Assembly (NCBI RefSeq): GCF_954871325.1
Contig: NC_088778.1
Coordinates: forward strand, 24,847,120-24,911,119
Source: Gordionus sp. m RMFG-2023
Lineage: Eukaryota > Nematomorpha > Gordioida > Chordodea > Parachordodidae
Reading direction: 5' to 3'
Length of the DNA: 64,000 bases
This document shows, one piece after another, positions 35,774 through 46,800 of the stretch. The notes below the pieces were generated by a model. It worked only from the letters and a program-made list of their open reading frames with translations. It was not told the origin of the DNA and made no database searches. The stretch's first letter is position 1. Each line of letters begins with the position of its first letter. The position numbers were made by a program, and so were the translations under genes.

Positions 35774-36509
35774 CAAATATAGCCAAAGCTTACAATAAAT
35801 GATCCTAAGACCCCCAATAAAATTTATGGTAAAAAATACCACCCAACAGCTCTCCCACTCCCCTGAAAAATCCTGGATATGCCTATGAAAAAAGAGATAA
35901 ATGAAATTAAGCGAAATTACACTGGAAGATTATGTATATTTAATAATATTAAGAATAAAATGTTCTACCATATACTGTTTAACAAAATATAAAAATCAGA
36001 TCACGTGATTCATTATACATTAATGGCTTTTAAAACTGTTTATTATTATAATTATGTTTTGATTTTTCGTGACATTTCGGGATATAGATTGTACTTTAAT
36101 TTTATATTTTAATTTAGCTTATTATTGCTTCATCTCGACTTTTTAAGAAGTATAAAAGTATTTTCTAAGATTATACTATAATAATTATGCATCCATGAGG
36201 AAAAAATACGGCGCTACTGTAAATGTGACAGGTAAATTTTAAGAAATATTCCCCTGTGGTGTTGTAAAAACTGGGATATGCAAATACACAATCCCCATCT
36301 GACGATTTAGATAAATAGTGTAAAAGTACCGCGCTATTTTTTTTGAAAAGGATCAGCAATAGCTGCTACTTTCTGAAATAACGTTCGAGCACAATATACT
36401 AATTCCATGCGCTCCATGCCAATTTAGCGAAATTTTTATCATGAAACACTTTTTCGGGAAACTATATTTTGAGCCCCCTGAGATTATAAAGGGTGATACC
36501 CCTGAAAGA

Positions 36510-36860
36510 ATGGGTTTTATAGCGAAACCTCTATAGTGAATACTTATTCAGAAAAACTATTCTACGAAGACGATATCACTAATCAAATATCGCTAATTTT
36601 GTATAGTGAATCGAGAATCAATAATCGGGAAATTTTATAGTTGGAAGTCATTATCGTGTAACCCCAATAGTGGAGTATTCATAATTTCGCAATAATGTTT
36701 TCGCGATAATGACTTTGTGCATATGTAATCGCAATAAAAATAATTGCTATAATAGGGTCGTGTATTGTTTTTGCTGTTAAAGTTTCGGGGAAATAATTTG
36801 CAAAATTGGTTAAGCGATATTACTTTTGATCTATTACTCTTATAAAACGACATTGGCGGG
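36510..36860. repeat. Palindromic element with GAAACCTCTATAGTGAA terminus
   Basis: The sequence TATAGCGAAACCTCTATAGT near 36520 resembles termini common in Tc1/mariner-related elements. Within it, AAGTCATTATCG (36645-36656) and CGATAATGACTT (36704-36715) form a perfect 12-bp inverted repeat, and several partly matching blocks (CGCGATAATG, CGCAATAATG, TCGCAATAAA) follow. No coding sequence is present. Confidence 0.45.
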
Positions 36861-37989
36861 GAAAAAAATAATGGTGTTTATAAGATTTTTGGTGAACTGA
36901 CCTGATAGGGATTTCATGGTACTATGATTTAATTTCAATTTTATAATGCGCTTATTATTTGTGCATCCTAATATTGGTTTTATATCATAATTAATTATAC
37001 ATTTATAATATTTTTGTTAATTCTACCAAAATTCGAAATCATGTATGTTTATTATTAAACATATAATTAGTTTATTCTAAAATTTTTTTATTTTTTCATA
37101 GAATCCAACCCTAATATTTACTAGAAAATTATAATTTAAATAAAATACAGTAGAATAAACGGGAGCTAGACGGTAAATCTTTGGTCAAAATCATCAAAGA
37201 TCTTAAGAATGATAAATATGAATAATATATCAATTTTTAAATATCAAAAAGCTTTAATAATTCCAATAGTATCTTAATTAAAAGATATATATTATCAACT
37301 AAACTGCTATGGTGGACCAGACTCGAGGCCAAGATCATCATAAGAGTTTCTTCGCAAAAACGTTCCATTTTGGATATACCACTTAATATATATATTGTAC
37401 TATATAGTAGATATTATAAGAAATTTATAAGTTTTTAATCTTATTAAATTTTTCAAAATATTCCTCTATTATACAAAATTAATTTTATTTTTTTTAATCA
37501 AATGATTGAATAACCTCAACAATAATATACCATAGGGAATTTATTTTATTTTTATACTTTCAAAATTATGTTATAATATTTTATTAATTTATTGATCTGT
37601 TTTCTCTGTTAAATGTAAACTTTGACGATTAAATATGATTAGGAAAAAATTAACATAAATTTTTTTAAATATTTTTTAAAAAAATAAAATAAATGTTTAG
37701 TATTTTATAAGATATAATTACTTTGATATGCAACAAAGTATTGATTTGTAAAACTAAGATCCGTCTGTGTTTTGGAATATTTTCTTGCTCTGTATATCTG
37801 ATCCAGGCTTCAGTTTCAAATCTTAAGCTAATAACTAGAATACTTAATGCATGAAGTGTTTTAATTTTCGTTTTAATTAGATAAAAATCCTTGAAAATCA
37901 TAAAATTAAAAATTCTGTCTATTTTATTGCATTATTACAAAATTAGGTAAGGCGATAGTTTAATACGTCCGGCATGTGTAGTAGGTTTT

Positions 37990-38297
37990 GCTTTAAAACA
38001 CTAATTGAAGCTCTTATTAAATTAAAAAATCCTATGCCGGAGATGTATTCCCATTATGTGTAGAATACCCACCCTAAGAATTTCAGAGAATTTTGCAATA
38101 ACTTTTGAAGAATTTTAATTTATATAATAAATATATTTGGAAAAATTATGAAAAGTTAATATTAAAGTATCTTACAATATTTGTCATAAAATTGTCTGAA
38201 ATTTATAGGGTGGGTATTACACACATATTGGAATGCATTTCCGGAAAAGTCAGAAATTTTAAATTTAATAAAACGCGCTCAATTAATGATTTAAAAT
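37990..38297. repeat. Foldback family B, copy 2
   Basis: Left arm CTAATTGAAGCTCTTATTAA, with ATGCCGGAGATGTATTCCCA and GAATACCCACCCTAAGAATT. Right arm, reversed, ATTAATTGAGCGCGTTTTAT, with GGAAATGCATTCCAATATGT and AATACCCACCCTATAAATTT. The arms pair over about 120 bp each. Confidence 0.75.
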
Positions 38298-38812
38298 GAA
38301 AAAAATAAAACAATACCCATCAAAAATTATGCTTTATCCAAATTTATATATGAAAAAAAATGTAAAATATTTCATACCTCATTATTTTTCTAAAAACATT
38401 TTAATTCTTTTTTGTTCATTTTATAATTGTGACAACCAATCAGTCAATAAAAGGGAGAATATGAAGGAAATATAAAAATCAATTTTTGGACCATGGACAG
38501 GGCAGGGCTTATATTTTATTGATGAGGACCGATGGTAAATAGGTGGATGTGAACCCCCATGATAAAGTTAAAATTTAGCCAAATTTAACAATTTTTTCTG
38601 GTCATAAATATTTCCTTTTTTAAAACATAAATTTTAATACCTTTTCTAGAAAGTGTAGGAAACGGTTTCATTTTAAATCATATAGGGTCATTATAGAATT
38701 TCATGAACAATATCATTCTAGTTTTGTATAAACAAGCGGCTTAATATTGGATATATACAAGTTGAATTTCATTTGTAAAATAAAAAATAATTTTACAAGT
38801 GGTTGATTTAAT

Positions 38813-39157
38813 ATTTTCCGTATCCATAATTTCACATGAGAAGGGGGGGGGGGTTACACTATCAAGGAGGGCGGTTGGGGTTCCCTCATAAATTTTATTA
38901 GATCTTTAGGTTCATTTTTGAGTTTGGTTATGTTATATTTCAAAACTGCTTTTCTAAAAATTTTGAATTATAGTCTATTTTAAAAAATGATTAAATTTTA
39001 CTTATTTTTCTTTCAAATTATTCTTGATAGTGATACATATTTATAGATGGAGGGGTGGGGGTATAGGGTAAGCTTTTTTATTAGCTTAAAATGATATTTA
39101 CGAGAAGATGAACTTTCCGATGGGGAAGGAAATTTCGCACTCTTGGTTATGCCGCTG
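38813..39157. repeat. hAT-like MITE, short form, copy 2
   Basis: An 11-G run lies near the left end. The right half, TTTTATTAGCTTAAAATGAT, is shared with 12275-13376 and 40434-40767. The right terminus, reversed, is CAGCGGCATAACCAAGAG. Flanks GATTTAAT and AATTTAAT suggest an 8-bp duplication. Confidence 0.6.
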
Positions 39158-40433
39158 AATTTAATATTTTATCATATTTTTCAATAAAAAATTTTTTTTT
39201 AAAGAAAATAGCAACATTATTTCAAAACTATGATTGACATAAATAAATAAAGAAAAGTATAAAATACCATATTAAAAATAAATAATAATAAAATTTTTAA
39301 CTTTAATTAAATTATTCTATCAAATTATACAATATATATTTTTTTTAAATTAACATGAATGTGAGAATTGTATAATGATATAGTTTTAATATAATTATTT
39401 TAATCCTAAAACACGACTAAGATAAAAATGGTCACCAATCTACTAAATATACACTAATATTAATTCCTGAAATTTTCTGAAAAAAAGTCAAATGATATTA
39501 TATTTATAATTAAAACATAAAAATAGAATAAAAAAATATGCCAGAATTTAAATAAAAATGTATACCACAAAGATCAAAGATGTTTTTTTGTAATTTTAAA
39601 GATATATAAAAAGAACTCTTTTTTTTAATCTTAATTAATTAAATATAAAATAACATTTTAATTTTAGATGATTCTGTTTTATATATTCAACTTCAAATTT
39701 TTCTAGAACACATAAATCTGATAAAAGTCTATAGATAATTAAAACTATACTTTTTTTTTAACCGAAAAAAAATAATATAATATTTTTTTCATCTATGCCC
39801 CATCATTCATAGTTTATTTTTTTTTAACGCTACTCTATAAAACATATTTTTAACATTGAGATTCTTTTAAAAAGTAGCGTTAAAAAATTAAAATAGGGTG
39901 AGGCCTCCTTGCATCGTTTTATTATAGCGAAGGTCTCTTGCAAATATCATACGAAATTTTTAATAAAAATATGAAAAGAATCAAGTGGAAAGAGCATGTT
40001 TAAAAGAGAAAAAAAATTCCCTTTCTGAATAATAGTATAAATAAATGCTACATATTACCTCAAAATATCATTTCGAACGATGGGGTTTTATTTTTTTATG
40101 GGCAAAGTTAAAATGATACTTTATAGAGGTTTAAAATAATAATTCACAAGATTTAAGTGATATATGATACAAGTTTAATACATTTAGGTAAAATTCTATA
40201 TAATAGTTTTCTGCCGGGTCAGGAGATTATTTCGAAAAATCTCTCGTTCCCAAAGTGTGCAGAAAATTTTATATACTAATTGATAATTAATGAGGTATTA
40301 AATATGATATGAAATTATTCGGTTATAACTATATTTTGTTTACAAAAATTATGATCGATTATATTCTTTTTGATTATTTTGGCGATAATGTATAATAATT
40401 TTTATAAAGCTTATTAAAGCAAACTATTATAAT

Positions 40434-40767
40434 CATAGGGGTATCCAGGAGTGGGGGGGGGAGCACTATTAGGTAGGTTTTTTCCCATTAATTTTATTAG
40501 AAATCGTGAGGTCCACTTATTGCAGGCCTTTGGTTATATTAGATTTTTTGAAAAATAATTTATTTTTATTTTTTTAAATTTTAATTTATGATAGTTATTT
40601 TAAAATTCTATTAACTTTAATTAATTTTTCTTTCAAACTTCCTCTTCCTATATATTTATGGGGGAGAGGGGGCTGGGGAGTGTATAAAGGCTCTATTAGC
40701 TTAAAATGATATTCAGGCAAATTTGCGATGGGGGGAGATCCCTCCCTCATCATTGGTTGCACACCTG
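40434..40767. repeat. hAT-like MITE, short form, copy 3
   Basis: Left end CATAGGGGTATCCAGGAGTG, right end reversed CAGGTGTGCAACCAATGATG. Flanks ATTATAAT and ATTATTAT are an 8-bp duplication with one mismatch. It shares the TATTAGCTTAAAATGATATT core. Confidence 0.7.
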
Positions 40768-41353
40768 ATTATTATACTAAATTCGGCAGAAAAATCAAAT
40801 ATTTCGTATACTTAAAACATTTAAAGATATAAACATTTAATTCTGAGTGAAAAATATTAATAAACAAAATAGATAGTAAATTTACCTTAAAACCTTTCCA
40901 ATTTTAACGTTAAATTTCAGGCCCTGACTAGAAAACATATTTATATTAAGATCCCGGCTAATAACCATGACAGGGCAATGTGAAACTGGCCTTTTAGGGG
41001 TAAGTGATTTAAAAATTGAGTCATAATAGGTTCTCATTTATATTTGAAAAAAATAAACTTTCTGAAAGAAATATAATATAAAGGAGCACATTCGCAGCTA
41101 AGCGCGACACCCATGAACTCACTAATAGATTATTACGTTTAAGCCTGATGGAATTTATTAAATCATAAACGACATCATTTGATTATACATGCAAAACATC
41201 TGTCGGAGGGCATATTTTAGGTTGCCTCAAATAGGTAAAAAAAGTTACTATATAATGTGCTATATATAGTGGAAATCCATAAAAGTATAAGTCTAACACT
41301 CCTATCTTTCCGATGAGCCCGTTGAAAAGAGCGAATTATCCTATATTATATAT

Positions 41354-41427
41354 ATCAGAGATCTCTGCAATTTTTAAAAAAAAATCCATGCCTGGCAGTG
41401 CAAATGATATTTTTGCAGGTCTCTGAT
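41354..41427. repeat. Miniature GCCCGG-family unit (74 bp)
   Basis: Ends ATCAGAGATCTCTGCA and (reversed) ATCAGAGACCTGCA enclose only AT-rich filler and CCATGCCTGGCAG. It looks like an internally deleted member of the family at 52916-53280. Confidence 0.5.
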
Positions 41428-43713
41428 TTATAATACATTACTATTCCGATATATATAGTAGATCTGACTATTAAGTACTATTTCTTTTTTTTTAAAAGTG
41501 TCTTTATTAAATTAGATATATTGATATAATATGTATAATATAAAGATCAATTTAAATTATTATCATTATATATAAACATGTTATAAAAGTTTTACAATTT
41601 GTAGATATATATTTTGGGACAAAAATGGTAAATTATTATTAGGTATGGTATGTATATGTATTATATAAATTGTTCCAAAGTTGGAAAAAAAACTTTATCA
41701 TTTATTGTTACACCATCTTCAAGTGATCCAAATAAAAAAAAATGATAACAATATAACTACATGATATACAAAGATGACGAAAAAAAATGGGAGAAACATA
41801 TATTATATACCATTAAACGAAAAATTAGGGAGGAATTTTTAATTGTCCAAGTATTTTGATTTTTAAAATGTGAAATTTTATTTTTTCTTAAAAAAAAGAA
41901 TGATTTAATAATTATAAAAAAAAACCTATCCAGTTGATTAGAAAAGAAAGAAATAAAGAAAAAAACCAACAAATTTTTGGATAATTACGGAAATGATCCA
42001 ATACAATAAATGATAACGCATAATTGTAATTTAAAATTGTACTAAAAAAATCATTTTTATTTATTTTTTTTGATAAAATTTCGCTAAATGAAAAAAAAAT
42101 ATATATAAAAAAATTTGTCATAGTTTTAAATTAATTTTATTTCCAAATATATTTTAAATTTTAGCGGAAAGATGTTAAAATTTGGATCTTTTTATTTTTT
42201 AAAAATGAAACAAATTGGACCAGTTTAATTAATTTAATTAATATGGATAACGCATCCAAAAGGAGAATAGTGAATTTCATATAGTAGTAGTTTAAAATTA
42301 TTGGCAAATATTTTTTTTAAATATAAAAAGGGAAGGGCATAAGATTTACTTGAAGGTAACTAGTAAAGAGGGAAGTTTAATTAGTTTAATAAATTATAAA
42401 TTGTTAAAGGTCGTAATTCATTGCTAACTAATAACTTATGCAGTTAAGAAAAGGGGAAGGATTAGGTTGGCATAAAAAAAAATGGTGAAAATAAAATTCA
42501 ATCATAAAACGTAAAATAATATATTTTTCAATATTTGTAAATAATAAAGTATATTAATTGATTTTTTTTTTCTATTGTCTTACAAAATTCGACATAAATT
42601 GAGTTATTTTTTTTTGTATAATATATTTTTTATTTTCTAATTAATTGGTCAAAAAAAATACATAATTTCGTATATTTTTATTTTAGAGGTATTGAAGGAG
42701 AGTAGTTTGAAAAAAAGGGTAGTTGTTATTATCGCTGTCGAGAATGGTGATCCTTTATTTCTTTGAACCTTAATCGGGATATATAGATTTTATTCAACAT
42801 AGGGGTAAAATGGTTTTCAAAAGATGATTCAAAACAGGGGTAAAATGGTTTACGAAGATGAGTGAATATTCCAAAAAGTAATGTATTTGCTTTTTTTTTT
42901 AAAAAAAACCGAACCAAATATTTAGGTAGTATAATGCGGGGAAGCTGGGGGTGGGGGGTAAAAAAAAATGGGAGACAATATTGAATAAGAAAATATATAA
43001 TGCAAAAATAAATCTTAACCGATTTTTTCAAAAAATATAAAATTTTTAAAATAAAAAATATAATAATTGTTTGATATATTAATTATGAATAGCGTTTTTG
43101 TAAATATTTCAAAATATTTTTTATTTTTCTTAACGCCAAAAAAGACAAAAAAATGAGCGAAAAGTTATAGTATGAAATATTTTATAATAAATGTTAAAAG
43201 TTGAAGGTATTTAAAAGAAGAAATGAGTATTTACAAGTAAACCAAATATGAAAGTTAACACCTTGTCCAACACCGGGAGATGGATATATTAAAATTGTTC
43301 GGAGTTGGGTGCCAATAGATTACAGGGAGAGTAGGTTTTAAAATCTAAAAGAATCTAGAAAACTTCAGAGATAGAAGCGAGATGAATGAGGGGATATTTA
43401 AGTAGATTAGTTGCTCTTTTCGAGTATGTAAAAAAAGGGGGGGGGGGTGCTGAACGCTAGGTATATAAATTATTTTCCTCCAAAAAAACAATGAGAAAGG
43501 TATAATTATCTCTTTATAAAAGAGAAACAAAATATTTTTTTCTTCTTTAAAGTATAAAGGTGAAAAAAAATTATATTATATTATGCCACAAATATATTAA
43601 TTAATCAAATTCAATTCTTATAATTTTATAATGTAAAAAAAAATAGTATAATAATTCTGTAAAGCTTATTCAAAAAATAGTTTTTTTTAAATTATTTGAC
43701 GTATTATTTGTCA

Positions 43714-43719
43714 TTTATT
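43714..43719 (-). promoter_or_regulatory. Candidate polyadenylation signal of the zinc-finger gene
   Basis: AATAAA on the minus strand about 100 bases past the stop codon at 43821. In such AT-rich DNA the hexamer occurs often by chance, so only its position supports it. Confidence 0.35.
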
Positions 43720-43820
43720 TGAGGTAGAGCGGAAAAATTAATTATGTTCTTCGATAAATAATAAATATAGAGTCTTAGAGAAGTTTTGGTCATGTTAATC
43801 TTCATAATCAAAAAAAAAAA

Positions 43821-46800
43821 TTATTGAAGTTTTTTGGCGCGTGGTTCTTGGTATGGCTCCAAGGTAAACAGAGCTATAGTTTTCTCCTTGATCTCGCTAA
43901 TTACGGGCAAATAAACGAGGGAAGGGATGAGCGGAACGTGCGCGGAAATTGATTCCCGCCGAGAAATGTGATTTATGAGGAAGGTTTCGGCCGCCGAATA
44001 GGAATTATGGGTCAAGCGATCGGTCGTGTCACCCAAACTGTTTTTCACAAAAATAGAAGCGTTTTGGCTGTCAGAATTATTATAAGTTTTTAGGATGAAT
44101 GGTTGCATAATGATTTTGTCCTTAATTGAGTCATTGGATAATGGGGAATTAGTATTATTCAAAGGTTCGATGAAAAGCGATTTTATGTCTATAGTATCTC
44201 TAGAAATTTGAGGAGATGAAAAAGATGAAGGCAGACGTTTAGTTTCTTTATTTATCGGGGAGACTTGATTATTGTCAGAATTAGATGCAAGTAAATCGCC
44301 AGGTGAAGTAGATTTTGTAACCCCAACGTTTGTAATGGATGCTGATGTGACTAGTGAATTCAGGGATAAGCTTGGTTTGGTGACTGACAATTTTGCCATG
44401 TCATGGTCTATATTGCTGGCGGATTTAGTTTGCTTGTAAGATAAACTTAAGGTAGTCGAAACTAATTTTGAAGAAATTTTGATATCGCCGTTATTAGGAT
44501 GCATAGTAGATGAGTTGATAATTTTATTGCTCGAGTCATAATTGTTTGGATAGCCAGGATTTTTCAATAATGAAATAGGCATTTCAGTATAGTCGATAGA
44601 GGATTTATTGCTACGAGATAAATCGGATTTGACTGAGCCATTAAATTTCGTGCGCAAATTCCATCTTTTGCGGAATTTTTTTCTCCTTCTATATAGGCTT
44701 CCTAATTTGTCGAACATGGATCGTTTAACCCTGTTCCGGTAGTGATAATTATTTTGATAGTTTGTTCTAGCGTAAACTCTGTCCATGCCGTATTTTGTCA
44801 TCGGATACCTTTGTTTAAAAATATCAGCGCGATTGCCTCTACATTTAATATTTGAGTCAGCATTATCGTTTGGTAATGCTGGCTGAGATTCAAGTGTTTC
44901 TGCTCTCGTTGTTGAAATATATTTTCTGTTTTGAGCCTTAATTTCCGATTTCTTAACAGAATCCGTGAGATCATTATACACCGAAATACCTTTATTTATT
45001 TTGTGTTGTCTATCTTGAGAGAGGTGCGATTTTTGGTGCCTCAATAAAGTCTCCGGGTAGTTGAAAGATCTACCACATTTTCTACAAGCGTGTTTAGGAA
45101 TTGTAGGGTCGGATTGATATGAATTGCTTAATAATAAATGCTGGTGCGATTGAGCGCTATGACTACCATGGTATGCCGAATAATTATCTTGATTAATATA
45201 AAATTGGGATAATCTTTTGGCCATATCTTTGGTATTTGATGGATAATGATTGATTCTATTCGAGAAATTGTAGGGTGGAACATTTTGGTCCAAACAAGTA
45301 GAAGGAGCGTAGTAAGGAAAAGAGTTAATGCAGGAAGGATCTACATCTTCATCTGGATGTTCCAGATAAAGGTGTTTTAACAAAGATTTCGGGTCTTCGA
45401 TTAACAGGCCGCAATAGGGACATGCAATCATCTTCGGTTCGAGCCCTATATTTTTGAAAGACGGTGAAGCAAACTTGTGAGACATAAGTATGGGCTGAGA
45501 AGAACATTGCGAAGGAGGAAATATATTGGAGCCATAAAAATTAGGGTAGTGGAATGATGGTTGTTGAGTATTGTTGATCACATGATTCATCCTACAGTTT
45601 TTGTCCTTAGGATAAAGTTGATGCCGGGGGGAAGTCTTTAGTAAGGACGAGGTAGTGGACATCGCGCAAGATTGGGATGAAGCTACCTCGGGCATCATCA
45701 TATGGTTAGGGAAAAGGGTGGGATGATAAAAATATTGAAAATAAGGATGGTAATACTTCATATCATCGAAATTGTTGATTGCCTTAACCGTTTTATCGAC
45801 CGATTCGTGATTAGGAGGAGATTGATAAATTGCCGATTCTTTGCTCTTAGCCCAGTTACTTTTGTATAAAACATCTATGGGCTCCTCTTTGATGCAATTA
45901 TTGCAAGTATTATCGGTGTTAGAGCGATCGTGGTCAACGTGTTTAGTATTATAAAAACCCGAAGATTTTTTGTTTGATGAATGATTTGAAACCCACTGAT
46001 TTAAACTCTTACCCATCTTGTAGTTTGATAGAGAGTTTGAACCGTGTGCGTAGGTTTGTTTTCTTAAAATCCGCTTAGCTTCTTCAACAGAAACCCCGTG
46101 CATTTTCACCATATGAGTCTTGAGAAAGTATTTATTGCAGAGTTCCTTCTGACAAATTTGACAAAAGCTGCTACCCCATTGATGGTAAAAATGATCTTTT
46201 GAATTATAATATCGATTATATATGTGTTTTGGGGGTTCAAACCCGCCACTAGAAATATTTTTATGATACGAGTGTATTGAATGGTTAGCAGATATCAATT
46301 TTATTTTAGATTTAGATTTCATGGTATTGCTGCAAGAAGTATCAAAATCATCATCATATTCCATCAAGCTATTAAACTCTAACGACTGATCGGATCCATT
46401 ATCAAACTTCGAAATAGAGTGCCTGGTCACATTTTCTAATTTCTTTATCATTTCTGAACCTAGAGATTTGGCTTTTTCGCATGATTCAGTTTTGATAATA
46501 CTACCCTCATCGTCTTCGTAACTGATTGTGATCGGCTTTTCGGTTACCATTAGTTTGTTGTTCGTGTGCGAGTTTTCGGTTCTCTGGCTGTCGGTGTGAT
46601 TAAATACCGTTTTGATGTTCGATTCAACGGTTTTTAATGATTTTTGTAAACTTTCAACATTTTCTTCCCCAACTTTTTTGTGGTTTATAATAATGCTAGG
46701 ATTTTTTATCCCAAAATCAATGGGCTGATCGTGAACGTTGAACAAATGGGACCTCAAAAAGTGCATGTTGTTAAAGCTTTTATCGCATTTCGTACAGGGA

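Larger units (their letters stand above)
35151..43713. other. AT-rich intergenic DNA, no gene seen
   Basis: Beyond the repeats listed separately, no coding exon was recognised on either strand. The part next to the zinc-finger gene (41.5-43.7 kb) is extremely AT-rich, with many T/A runs. It includes a short direct repeat AGGGGTAAAATGGTTT at 42801 and 42837 and an 11-G run near 43437. Minus-strand frames at 42729-43031 and 43345-43530 are Phe/Lys/Ile-rich and taken as chance, possibly within an extended 3' UTR. Confidence 0.6.

Noticed and set aside
41757-42121. Overlapping Phe/Ile/Ser-rich minus-strand frames downstream of the zinc-finger gene
   Set aside because: Composition is that of translated T-rich sequence. 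There is no membrane-protein pattern beyond that, and no splice or start context.
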